Below, in pieces: positions 18,542 to 26,116 of a stretch of 64,000 nt of DNA (within the stretch, counting starts at the first letter, position 1; the number at the start of each line of letters is the position of its first letter). The notes below the pieces were generated by a model, which was not told where the DNA came from, did no database searches, and saw nothing but the letters and a program-made list of their open reading frames with translations. A program made the translations under genes and the position numbers. Source of the stretch: UBA9145 sp965212375 (GTDB lineage Bacteria; Pseudomonadota; Gammaproteobacteria; Pseudomonadales; Pseudohongiellaceae). Where the stretch lies: contig OZ243108.1 in assembly GCA_965212375.1 (NCBI GenBank), forward strand, positions 1,116,001 to 1,180,000, given 5' to 3'.

Positions 18542-19672
18542 TCAGTAAGCAGGTTCAAGCCGGGTCTCGGCTGGCACTTCATTTTTGATCGCCGGGATCG
18601 TCAGCAATGACACAAACGCCAGTGCGGCACGTGCCGAGGCGGTCATGCGCTTGAAGTACTTGCCTTGCTCCCTGGCGGCTGCCAGGTCGACATTGGCCTT
18701 CTGCAGAGCGCGCAGGTTCTTCATCCAGCGTGGGTTCTCGATATCCAGCGTCAGCGGAAATACCTGCTTGGAGATTTCGCTGGTCTTGGTGAACACTGAA
18801 TGGGCAAACCAGTCTGGATCAACACCCAGTGCCTCGTGAAAGCGGGGACGCTGATGATCGCGCACAAACATGGTCGAGTACACGGCGGTCAAAAAGAACT
18901 TGATGAAGAAAACGTTCGTACCACGGGTTAATTTGGGATCGGTTTTCATCAGCAGGGCAAAGGCTTCGCCATGACCAAATTCGTCGTTGCACCACTCCTC
19001 AAACCATTTGAAGATTGGGTGAAAGCGGTGTTCAGGATGCTTTTGCAGGTGGCGGAAGATGGTAATGTAGCGGGCATAGCCGATTTTTTCCGACAGGTAA
19101 GTCGCGTAGAAAATGTACTTCGGTTTGAAGTAGGTATATTTTTTCTTTTCGGTCAGGAAGGCCAGGTTAACGGAGATGCCTGCCTCACGCAGCGCATCGT
19201 TGATAAACCCTGCGTGGCGGGCTTCGTCGCGCGCCATGAGTTGGAACAGGGTGGTAATGTCCTTATTCGTGCCACGTCGCTTCATTTCCTTGTACAACAC
19301 GCAGCCGGAGAACTCGGCGGTACACGAGGAAATCAGAAAGTCGGTGAATTCGGCGCGCAGGCCGGGTTCCATATTGTCCCAGTCGACCTGATCCCAGTCT
19401 TCATTCTTTTTGAAATGGCCCTTGTTGGGGTCCGATTCCAGTCGGGCAATAAGTTTGTCCCACTCTTCGCGGACCGGGCTGACGTCAATGGCATCCAGGG
19501 CATCAAAATCGGTGGTGTAGAAGCGTGGCGTCAACAGTGTGTTCTGCATTGCCACAGTGGTGGCGGCTTCGCTGTCGATGATTGCCTGGCGAAGGTTGCC
19601 TGCGCCCAGGGCTTCATCGGCATTGCGCGCATAAGCGGAGTGTTTGATCGGGGCGTCTTCGACTGTGTTCAT
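18542..19672 (-). CDS. acsF: Mg-protoporphyrin IX monomethyl ester (oxidative) cyclase
   Basis: A 376-residue diiron enzyme that forms ring E of protochlorophyllide from Mg-protoporphyrin IX monomethyl ester using O2. Residues 48-60 contain the family block TPRFYTTDFDALD. The diiron ligands lie in the helices with SSCTAEFSGCVLYKE (about 115-128), DEARH (149-153) and later EWCNDEFGHGEAF. The length is typical. It overlaps orf98 by four bases and has its own terminator. No oxygen-independent cyclase (bchE) is in the window, so bacteriochlorophyll synthesis here should need oxygen, consistent with an aerobic anoxygenic phototroph. Control is probably from the PpsR-type promoter at 20097-20139. 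Confidence 0.97.
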   Translation of the reverse strand: MNTVEDAPIKHSAYARNADEALGAGNLRQAIIDSEAATTVAMQNTLLTPRFYTTDFDALDAIDVSPVREEWDKLIARLESDPNKGHFKKNEDWDQVDWDNMEPGLRAEFTDFLISSCTAEFSGCVLYKEMKRRGTNKDITTLFQLMARDEARHAGFINDALREAGISVNLAFLTEKKKYTYFKPKYIFYATYLSEKIGYARYITIFRHLQKHPEHRFHPIFKWFEEWCNDEFGHGEAFALLMKTDPKLTRGTNVFFIKFFLTAVYSTMFVRDHQRPRFHEALGVDPDWFAHSVFTKTSEISKQVFPLTLDIENPRWMKNLRALQKANVDLAAAREQGKYFKRMTASARAALAFVSLLTIPAIKNEVPAETRLEPAY

Positions 19673-19965
19673 ACCGAGACCTCTTCAGAAAAAGAAAATT
19701 CGCACAATTCCATCAATTCGAAGTCGCCCGTCAACCGGGTCCACAACTGTTCGATTTTTGAAGCGCGAGTGATAGTGGCGGTGCGTGCTTCGCACACGAC
19801 TTCACCGTAGGGGGCCATGACCGGGGCGCCGTGTACCTGTACCTCGTCGCCGGGATGCACCACGGCACCATTGAGAAACTTTACATGAGCATGGAGGCTT
19901 TCAAAGCAGTGACTGACTTCGACCTCGCAAGGTGCGGTTTCGGTGGTTCGGGAGAACATCCCCAT
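19669..19965 (-). CDS. Conserved small photosynthesis-cluster protein upstream of acsF
   Basis: A 98-residue soluble protein. It matches, from memory, the small conserved gene that sits next to acsF and puhE in many purple-bacterial clusters: a start like CEVEVSHCFESLHAHVKF, the block VVHPGDEVQVHGAPV, then PYGEV and a C-terminal LTGDFELMELCEFSFSEE. The middle resembles a small beta-barrel, but that is impressionistic. No biochemical role is known to me; the tight coupling (its stop overlaps the acsF start) suggests a part in AcsF function or stability. It is the first gene after the PpsR-controlled promoter, with a leader of about 125 bases. Confidence 0.8.
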   Translation of the reverse strand: MGMFSRTTETAPCEVEVSHCFESLHAHVKFLNGAVVHPGDEVQVHGAPVMAPYGEVVCEARTATITRASKIEQLWTRLTGDFELMELCEFSFSEEVSV

Positions 19966-20371
19966 AGTGTGACTCCAGCGGGTGGCCTGATACCTGAGGG
20001 TGCTGGCTAGAGGGCTGCTGTCAGCCGGACCTAGCGTCAGAACCCGGAGCGGGCCGGTGCCTGTTGTTATAAAGTGAACGTCGTATTACTGGACGCTGTA
20101 ATACGAACTGTACAACCCAAGTGTAAAATAAAGTTGACAGAAGTCAAATAATTCAGCGTTTTACTTGCGGTGGGCGTGTTGAGCGGCGCGGCAGGGTGCC
20201 AGGGCGGCCTGAATCAGGGAACTTAGCAGTGTCAGGGGCCTGTCTGTCGCGCTTTTTGGTACTGCGGCTGTTCTTGCCAGGCGGCCTGCAGGTCCCTGCT
20301 GAGGGGATTCAGCAAGCAGTGCCCGGTTTGGCCTGTGCTCAACCCCAATAAATTGGCGGGATTTGTGCCGG
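19966..20371. other. Intergenic region between idi and orf98, containing the acsF operon promoter
   Basis: About 405 bases. The part nearest orf98 is an untranslated leader; 20097-20139 carries the paired PpsR-type operators described separately. The part after the idi stop has a small hairpin TGCTGA-N6-TCAGCA near 20296-20313 without a T-tract. No gene is supported here. Confidence 0.55.
20097..20139 (-). promoter_or_regulatory. acsF operon promoter with two PpsR/CrtJ-type operators
   Basis: Two TGT-N12-ACA palindromes stand in tandem: TGTAATACGAACTGTACA at 20097-20114 and TGTAAAATAAAGTTGACA at 20122-20139, 7 bp apart. Read on the minus strand, a sigma70-like promoter fits between them: -35 TTTACA (20122-20127), an 18-bp spacer, and -10 TATTAC (20098-20103), so one operator covers each hexamer. 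This is the classic arrangement at Rhodobacter bch/crt promoters. Redox- or light-dependent repression of orf98-acsF is the likely outcome. Confidence 0.75.
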
Positions 20372-20929
20372 TCAGGGATGCGCGGCGGCCTTGAGCATGG
20401 GCAGCAGCCGTTGCCATTCGAGCTTGATCCAGGGGGTGAAAGAGTCCCGCTCGCTGAGCAATATTTCGGCGAGTTCGTCCATGGGCACCCAGCGTGTGTC
20501 CTCGATCTCCCGGGGGTTCACCCTGGGCTGCGCATCGCTGAGCGCGGTAAACACCGAACAGCGTTCCCACTCTGAACCCACATCCTTGTAGGTGGCTTGA
20601 TATTCGAAGTCGAAATGCCGGGTCAGGTCTGTGACCGCAAACCCCAGTTCCTCGGCGATACGTCTTTCGGCGGCGACGATTTCATTTTTTTCGTGCAGTC
20701 GGGGGTGGCTGCAGCAGCTGTTGGACCAGTACGATGGCCACAGCATTTTCTCAGCGCTGCGTTTTTGCAGCAGCACCTCCTGCTGGCTGTTGAATACGAA
20801 AACCGAAAAAGCCTTGTGCAGAATACCCTGTCCCAGATGGCACTCCAGTTTGGACTTTGACCCGATCGGTGTACCGTCGGCATCGACCAGGATTAAGGGC
20901 TCGCTATCAAAGGAAACCTGCTTGTTCAT
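20372..20929 (-). CDS. idi: Isopentenyl-diphosphate delta-isomerase, type 1
   Basis: A 185-residue Nudix-fold enzyme interconverting IPP and DMAPP, which feeds prenyl chains to carotenoid and bacteriochlorophyll-tail synthesis. Seen in the sequence: the catalytic Cys in WSNSCCSHP near residue 72, the Nudix-like helix AAERRIAEELGF, and the second active-site Glu in GSEWERCSVF; metal-binding His residues occur in GILHKAFS and CCSHPR. The length and motifs match short bacterial type 1 Idi. In Rhodobacter clusters an idi gene also lies next to bchP; here it is the last gene of the ppaA-to-idi minus-strand run, separated from DUF2269 by about 120 bases. Confidence 0.93.
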   Translation of the reverse strand: MNKQVSFDSEPLILVDADGTPIGSKSKLECHLGQGILHKAFSVFVFNSQQEVLLQKRSAEKMLWPSYWSNSCCSHPRLHEKNEIVAAERRIAEELGFAVTDLTRHFDFEYQATYKDVGSEWERCSVFTALSDAQPRVNPREIEDTRWVPMDELAEILLSERDSFTPWIKLEWQRLLPMLKAAAHP

Positions 20930-21051
20930 TGTTGTGCTCTGCTCTGTTGTTCTCTACTCTTCTTTTCCCCGAATTGACTGTTGGGGCAGTCACGGTTTGC
21001 ACGCTGTCGGCTGTCTCACAAGACCGCTTTTGCCGGTCTCGACGTCGTGCT

Positions 21052-21576
21052 TCAGCTGTCCTGCGGCACGCTGTCTGTACTGCTTTTGGCCTGGCGCATG
21101 ATGCGCGGGCGGTATACACCCAGAACTATATTGACTACCGCCACTGCCAGGATCACCCAGATTGAATTCCACTCGGAGTTCAGTACTGTGCCCAGGCTGG
21201 ACAGATCAAAGTCGCCTTCCAGCGCCGACTGGGCATTATTGGCCGCACGTTCCATCGGTGCCTGGACGTACACCAGGGTGCCTTCGAGAATCAACACACC
21301 GGTTGCCAGTTTCACCCAAACCCAGCCGGCATTCTTGTAGACATCGTTCAGGGCCATGGCGATCAATCCCGACACTACCACCAGGCCGGTGGACGGCAGT
21401 AACAGCCATTTAGCGACATTACCCATGGCCAGTCTGATGCTGGCGAATTGCTGCAGTTGGGCAGGATCCGGCAGTGAGGCATGCAATAGCAGTAGTGCCA
21501 TCAGCGCGGCGCAGAAGCCTATGGTGCCAACTATGTGAAGCAACTTCAGGGTTTTTTGCGCTGTTGATTGGGCCAT
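21052..21576 (-). CDS. Four-helix membrane protein, DUF2269-like
   Basis: A 174-residue inner-membrane protein with four clear hydrophobic segments: LLHIVGTIGFCAALMALLLL (about 12-31), WLLLPSTGLVVVSGLIAMAL, WVWVKLATGVLILEGTLVYV and IWVILAVAVVNIVLGVYRPR. The His in the first helix (KLLHIVG), the small residues, and the long periplasmic or cytoplasmic loop before the last helix resemble DUF2269-type proteins, which may bind haem; I cannot confirm this. It lies between orf116 and idi inside a photosynthesis operon, 110 bases after orf116. A role in pigment handling or membrane redox sensing is speculation from position. Confidence 0.65.
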   Translation of the reverse strand: MAQSTAQKTLKLLHIVGTIGFCAALMALLLLHASLPDPAQLQQFASIRLAMGNVAKWLLLPSTGLVVVSGLIAMALNDVYKNAGWVWVKLATGVLILEGTLVYVQAPMERAANNAQSALEGDFDLSSLGTVLNSEWNSIWVILAVAVVNIVLGVYRPRIMRQAKSSTDSVPQDS

Positions 21577-21686
21577 TGGGGTTGGTTTGTCCGGGGTTTT
21601 TTATTTCGTCTGGTGACACTTGCGGGTGGTTGTATGCGCCCGATGCTGTCATGTTTTACGCAAGCGATGCACAACAGGATCAACGC

Positions 21687-22037
21687 TTACGATTGCTCGC
21701 CGTGCTTGCCTTCAGCTGCACGGCCAGCTCTTGATCGCTGCCACAGTTCCAGCAAGTGAGTCACTAGCCCGGCCAGCAGCCAGCCAGCTGTCAATGTCCA
21801 ATGGGCATCCACCAGGGCAGATCGCAACGCCAGCAAAAGGCAGGCACCGGGCAGGGCAGTAAACAAATAATCCCGCGGTGTAATGAGCGCCCAGCCCAGT
21901 TTGCGCAAGCCGATGATGGCAATACCCTGAACTACCATCAAAGCCAGAATAATATCGACCATGTGCCCACTGGCGAACAGTTCAGCCACGGACCTGGTCG
22001 CCACGGGTTGTCCACCGCCCGGTTGCGGTGGCGTCAA
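21687..22037 (-). CDS. Small membrane protein of unknown function (orf116)
   Basis: Up to 116 residues with three hydrophobic segments: VDIILALMVVQGIAIIGL, YLFTALPGACLLLALRSALV and LTAGWLLAGLVTHLLELW, ending in a charged tail. I do not recognise a family. The frame opens with a TTG at 22037 lacking a ribosome-binding site; GTG at 22004, with GGTGG about 7 bases upstream, would give 105 residues and may be the true start. It lies 65 bases after tspO in the same direction. The link between tspO, this gene and DUF2269 is only positional. Confidence 0.55.
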   Translation of the reverse strand: MTPPQPGGGQPVATRSVAELFASGHMVDIILALMVVQGIAIIGLRKLGWALITPRDYLFTALPGACLLLALRSALVDAHWTLTAGWLLAGLVTHLLELWQRSRAGRAAEGKHGEQS

Positions 22038-22102
22038 GCTGATTGCGCTGTGCCCGGGACCGGTTGCTTATCAGGTGCCTGGCCGACGCTTTTGGCAATA
22101 AA

Positions 22103-22588
22103 TCAAAATGGCGCATTGAGCCTGACCACTGCCAGATTCAGAATTGCTGCGAAGCTGACCCAAAGCAGATAGGGAAACAGTAACCTGCTGGCGCGCACGC
22201 TGTAGCGGGGTAGCACCAGAATTAACCAGAGTATCGATAACCACAGCAGTACTACTTCATACAGTGCCAGATCCGGCCGCTGCAGGCGAAAGAACAGCAG
22301 GCTCCAGAGCACGTTCAAAAAACCGTTCAGGCAGAACAATCCCACCAGCAGGCTGCGTGAGCTGCCGGTGGCGCCGCGCCAGGCCTCTACCGCCGACAAG
22401 GCGGCAAGGGCAAAGATCAACGTCCACGCCGGTCCGAACAACCAGTCCGGTGGCTGCCATGACGGCTTGGTGAGTTGCTGATACCACGGACCGAGGTCGG
22501 TAATTGTGGCACCCATGACGGCCACGAAGATCGCCGCCAATGCCGCAACAGCGATTGGTCTGAAGCGCTGCACCGCCAGCGTTGTCAC
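22103..22588 (-). CDS. tspO: TspO/MBR family tryptophan-rich sensory protein
   Basis: A 161-residue outer- or inner-membrane protein with five helices and the family's conserved aromatic motifs: WYQQLTKPSWQPPDWLFGPAW in the first loop (quoted in part: WYQQLTKPSWQPPDW), the following LIFALAALSAVEAWR, and LNVLWSLLFF in the fourth region. TspO binds porphyrins and, in Rhodobacter, influences photosynthesis gene expression in response to oxygen; there it is also known as CrtK. The start is a GTG overlapping the bchP stop (GTGA), showing translational coupling. Finding it directly behind bchP, rather than within the crt genes, is a difference from the Rhodobacter order. Confidence 0.93.
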   Translation of the reverse strand: MTTLAVQRFRPIAVAALAAIFVAVMGATITDLGPWYQQLTKPSWQPPDWLFGPAWTLIFALAALSAVEAWRGATGSSRSLLVGLFCLNGFLNVLWSLLFFRLQRPDLALYEVVLLWLSILWLILVLPRYSVRASRLLFPYLLWVSFAAILNLAVVRLNAPF

Positions 22589-23859
22589 GGCGCAACAATG
22601 CCAAATAAATGAGCGAGGTCCTTGAAGAAGATACGCACATGGGCCATGGGCTTGGCGCGTACCAGTCGCTTGTGCATATAGGCTTGCCAGGTCAGATGCT
22701 GGACATCCGGGTCATTGCACATGCTCACGAAGCGCTCGCGGCGCTTGTCATTCTTGTACCAGAAGCTTTGCATGATGCCCAGTACCCAGAACACCTTGCC
22801 GTGGGCTTTCATGAAGCGCTTGCGCGCAGTGCGCAGTTGTTTGGCATCGCCAGTTGCGCAATAGGAAGCGACAGAATCAGCCACCAGCCGGCCGCACAGC
22901 ATGGCATAGTAAATGCCTTCTCCCGAGGCGGGTGCGACCACGCCAGCAGCATCGCCGGCAAGAATCACATCCTGGCCGTTGTCCCACTTTTTCAGGGTGC
23001 GCAAAGGAATAGGCGCGCCTTCGCGGCGAATGGTTTCATTGTTTTCCAGCCCGGTATCGGCACGCAGTGCATTGACGGCACCGCGCAGCGAAAAGCCTTT
23101 GCAGGCGCTGCCAACGCCAATGCTGGTGGTTTCGCCATGGGGAAATACCCAAGCGTAGAAGTCCGGTGACAAGCGACCTTCGTAATAAATATCGCAGCGA
23201 TTCTTGTCGAATTCGAAAGCTGCCCCGGCAGACGCTGGTGTGCTGCGGCTGTTCGCCGGTGAGCGAACGATTTCGTGATAGGCAGCGACAAACGGGATGT
23301 CCTCGGCGCCAGGAATGGTTTGCCGGGCAACCTCTGAGCGTGCGCCGTCGGCGCCAATGACCGTGCGTGCGCGAATGCACTCCAGGTTTTTCCGGTCGCG
23401 ACCGCGGCGGAAATAGACCAGAGCGGTACCGTCGCTGTCCCGGTCGAGGCGAACAAAAGAACCCGTTTCCCGCCTGGCGCCCTGATTGGCGGCTCGAACC
23501 CGCAACCATTCATCAAATTCTTCCCGGTCCACCATCCCCACGTAGCCGCCATCAATGGGCATGTCGACCTGCTTCTGGGTCGGGGAAATCGCCCGTGCCA
23601 GCTGAATGCGGGCTTTCAGCAGGTGCCCGGGAATGGTGAACTCCTCGATAGCTATTGGTGGTATCGCGCCGCCGCAGGGCTTGATGCGCCCGGCGCGGTC
23701 CAGCAACAGCACCGACAGGCCCTGTTTGGCGAGATCGGTAGCAGCGGTCGCCCCGGCGGGGCCACCCCCGATAATTACAGAATCATAGGTTTGGGTTGTT
23801 GTGCTTGACTGTGTTTTTGCTGCCAGCGTGTTAATTGATTGCGCGGTAGTTGACTGCAT
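22585..23859 (-). CDS. bchP: Geranylgeranyl reductase (bacteriochlorophyll tail)
   Basis: A 424-residue FAD-dependent reductase that converts the geranylgeranyl tail of bacteriochlorophyll to phytyl by three successive reductions. The N-terminal dinucleotide fold is plain (VIIGGGPAGATAATDLAKQG at about 28-47), followed by LLDRAGRIKPCGGAIPP, which is typical of ChlP/BchP, and the second FAD block VILAGDAAGVVAPASGEGIYY. The first 25 residues are Ser/Thr-rich and look unstructured. It starts 6 bases after the stop of the pucC-like gene and overlaps tspO by four bases. Order bchG-pucC-bchP matches Rhodobacter bchG-orf428-bchP. Confidence 0.95.
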   Translation of the reverse strand: MQSTTAQSINTLAAKTQSSTTTQTYDSVIIGGGPAGATAATDLAKQGLSVLLLDRAGRIKPCGGAIPPIAIEEFTIPGHLLKARIQLARAISPTQKQVDMPIDGGYVGMVDREEFDEWLRVRAANQGARRETGSFVRLDRDSDGTALVYFRRGRDRKNLECIRARTVIGADGARSEVARQTIPGAEDIPFVAAYHEIVRSPANSRSTPASAGAAFEFDKNRCDIYYEGRLSPDFYAWVFPHGETTSIGVGSACKGFSLRGAVNALRADTGLENNETIRREGAPIPLRTLKKWDNGQDVILAGDAAGVVAPASGEGIYYAMLCGRLVADSVASYCATGDAKQLRTARKRFMKAHGKVFWVLGIMQSFWYKNDKRRERFVSMCNDPDVQHLTWQAYMHKRLVRAKPMAHVRIFFKDLAHLFGIVAP

Positions 23860-23864
23860 AAAAA

Positions 23865-25208
23865 TTACCCCTGCTGTATGGCTTGTTCCGGGTAGGTTGA
23901 TTGCTTGCCCCCGGACTCAGAATCAGGATGTTCGATACGGACTGCCAGTAGCGCGGCGCACAGGAACAATAGCGCCTGGGCGGAGAATACAATGGCATAA
24001 GCCAGCATCGGTGAATCGAACAAAAATCGGGTCAGGTCTACAGCGGCAGTGCCTAAAAATCCGCCAAGACCAAAGGCAAAAGCCTGCGCTGCGCCCCATA
24101 GTCCCATGCGCGTTCCTTCGCGTGACTCCCGGCCCCTTCCGGCCATGGCCATCATCGAACCGATGGCTGCTACCGCAAACGTACCGTTAGCAAAACCGAG
24201 CGAGAACACGGATGCATTTAGCGGCCAGGGCGGGCCGGAGATACCGGCGATCGCCAGTCCTACCAGCGCCGCGGCCGAGGCGGTACAGCCAGCAATCATC
24301 CACAGGCGCAGTGAGCCAAAGGTGCGGCCACTGAAGCCACTGCCCAGTACCGCGACCAGAAGCATGCCTATCAGCAGCCCGGAGGAATGCACGCCGGAAA
24401 GCTGTGTCGATTGTCCCGGTGTCAGGTCAAACACGTGTCCGGCAAAGGGCTCGAGAATCAGATCCTGAGCGCTGTAGGCCAGCATGGAAACAAACACGAA
24501 AATGGTAAAGTGTCTTGCGGCAGGCTCTGCCCAGACCTGGGCCAACGCTTCTCGAAAACTGTCCTGTGGCTGAGGTTTCTTGTTGCTCAGGGGTTGAACA
24601 GCCTGGGTTGAGCGCTCCACACCGTAAATTGCCACCACGGTCAGAACCAGTGCGAGCAGGCAGACTGTCGTAGTAACGGTAATCAGTCGTGCCGAAGAGA
24701 AAGGGTCGAGAAAATAGCCGGCGGTGCCGGCAGTGATAGCAAAGCCGGCGATCATCATCAGCCAAACCATGGTGGCCGCCGCAGCGCGGCGTTTCGGGAT
24801 CACCAGCCTGGCCAGCAGCGCCAGCAGGGTAGTGCCGCTGGCAGCGACACCAAGACCGACCAGTACAAAAGCCAGCGTGGCCAACACAATACCGGCTACC
24901 AGATTGGTTTCCATCCAGGCCGTGGCCAGCGCAGCGGATATTCCGCCGATCGCCAGAACCGCCATGCCGCCAATGATCCAGGGGGAGCGATGCCCGCCCA
25001 GGTCGGAGCCGTGGCCAAAGCGCGGTCGCATGAATTGCACGCCATAGTGCAGACCCACCAGGGCCCCTGGCAGCATGGCCGCCAGGGCCAGTTCTACCAC
25101 CATGACGCGATTAATAGTTGCGGTGGTGAGTACCACAATCGACCCAAGCGCGGTTTGCACCAGACCCAGTCGAAAGATACCGGCCCAACCTAAGCCGCCT
25201 GTGTTCAT
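23865..25208 (-). CDS. PucC-family (BCD) major facilitator, orf428/bch2 type
   Basis: A 447-residue membrane protein with about 12 helices, belonging to the BCD family of the major facilitator superfamily. The opening segment GLVQTALGSIVVLTTATINR followed by VMVVELALAAMLPGALVGLHY, and the loop RPRFGHGSDLGGHRSPWIIGG, are family signatures. Its position between bchG and bchP corresponds to Rhodobacter orf428 (bch2), thought to help deliver bacteriochlorophyll to complexes. A second, different member (lhaA) lies at 37562. Start ATG 25208 is preceded by AGGAG 10 bases upstream, inside the end of bchG. Confidence 0.92.
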   Translation of the reverse strand: MNTGGLGWAGIFRLGLVQTALGSIVVLTTATINRVMVVELALAAMLPGALVGLHYGVQFMRPRFGHGSDLGGHRSPWIIGGMAVLAIGGISAALATAWMETNLVAGIVLATLAFVLVGLGVAASGTTLLALLARLVIPKRRAAAATMVWLMMIAGFAITAGTAGYFLDPFSSARLITVTTTVCLLALVLTVVAIYGVERSTQAVQPLSNKKPQPQDSFREALAQVWAEPAARHFTIFVFVSMLAYSAQDLILEPFAGHVFDLTPGQSTQLSGVHSSGLLIGMLLVAVLGSGFSGRTFGSLRLWMIAGCTASAAALVGLAIAGISGPPWPLNASVFSLGFANGTFAVAAIGSMMAMAGRGRESREGTRMGLWGAAQAFAFGLGGFLGTAAVDLTRFLFDSPMLAYAIVFSAQALLFLCAALLAVRIEHPDSESGGKQSTYPEQAIQQG

Positions 25209-25213
25209 GTCAA

Positions 25214-26116
25214 TTACACTCCTGATTGCATGGCAAATGCGCTGACCAGCATACCCAGGACATACAGGCTGACTCCGGTGGCGTTATACCAGGGTGCCAG
25301 TTCTCGTGGACTGGTCAGCAGGCGGCGCATGAGCGCGGCCTGAGCCAGGAATGACAGGGAGATGATGGTGGCGTGAATAGGAAAACCCCAACTGAACAGC
25401 AGCGCCACCACTACGGCCTGGGGTAGCAGCATGACTACGCAAGCCAGTTTGGCAGCGCCAGCGGCGCCGAGTTGGACGGGCAGGGAGCGAAGGCCCATGC
25501 GGGTATCGCCCTCTATGGATTTGAAATCGTTCAGGGTCATGATGCCGTGGGCGCCAAAACTGTACAGTCCAGCCAGGGCAATGATGCGCCAGTCCGGCAG
25601 GGTGGCGGTGACCAGGGCAGCGCCGGTAAACCAGGGCAGGCCTTCGTAGCAAATGGCAACAGCGCTGTTGCCCCACCAGCCGTTTTGTTTGAGACGCAGC
25701 GGCGGAGCACTATAGGCCCAGGCCAGCAACAGGCCGACGATGGCGGCCACAAAAACCCAGGGGCCAAGCGCAGAGGCCACCAGCGCTGAGACCGCAGTCC
25801 AGGCGATGGCAATATACAGCCCCCAGCGATTGGGAATGCGACCAGAAGGAATGGGCCGGTCTGGTTCATTGATGGCATCCACGTGCCGGTCAAACCAGTC
25901 GTTGACTGCCTGGCTGGTGCCGCACACCAGGGGGCCAGCCAGCAGCACGCCGCCAACCATTGCCGGCCAGGTCAGAGTGCCGGAACCCCAGACGGAAACG
26001 ATGCCGCAGGCAAAGGCCCACATCGGGGGGAACCAGGTGATTGGTTTGAGCAGAGTAAGGACCGCGCCCGGTTCCGGGAACTGACGCGAATTCATGACGG
26101 CGTGCTGACGGCTCAT
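25214..26116 (-). CDS. bchG: Bacteriochlorophyll a synthase
   Basis: A 300-residue UbiA-superfamily prenyltransferase that esterifies bacteriochlorophyllide a with geranylgeranyl diphosphate in the inner membrane. The diagnostic Asp-rich loop is NDWFDRHVDAINEPDRPIPS (about 81-100), and the second loop is TLNDFKSIEGDTRMGLRSLP. About nine hydrophobic helices are visible. The start overlaps the ppsR1 stop (ATGA). An in-frame ATG at 26095 (MNSRQFPEPG) would fit the usual N-terminus better and may be the real start, since the first seven residues are not typical. Confidence 0.95.
   Translation of the reverse strand: MSRQHAVMNSRQFPEPGAVLTLLKPITWFPPMWAFACGIVSVWGSGTLTWPAMVGGVLLAGPLVCGTSQAVNDWFDRHVDAINEPDRPIPSGRIPNRWGLYIAIAWTAVSALVASALGPWVFVAAIVGLLLAWAYSAPPLRLKQNGWWGNSAVAICYEGLPWFTGAALVTATLPDWRIIALAGLYSFGAHGIMTLNDFKSIEGDTRMGLRSLPVQLGAAGAAKLACVVMLLPQAVVVALLFSWGFPIHATIISLSFLAQAALMRRLLTSPRELAPWYNATGVSLYVLGMLVSAFAMQSGV

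Noticed and set aside
18971..19810. A 279-codon plus-strand open frame opposite acsF and orf98
   Set aside because: It overlaps two conserved genes on the opposite strand and would run through the promoter-proximal region; no similarity is recognised.
21011..21026. A TGT...ACA inverted repeat downstream of the DUF2269 gene
   Set aside because: The spacing is 10 rather than 12 bases and there is no promoter beside it, so it does not fit the PpsR motif.
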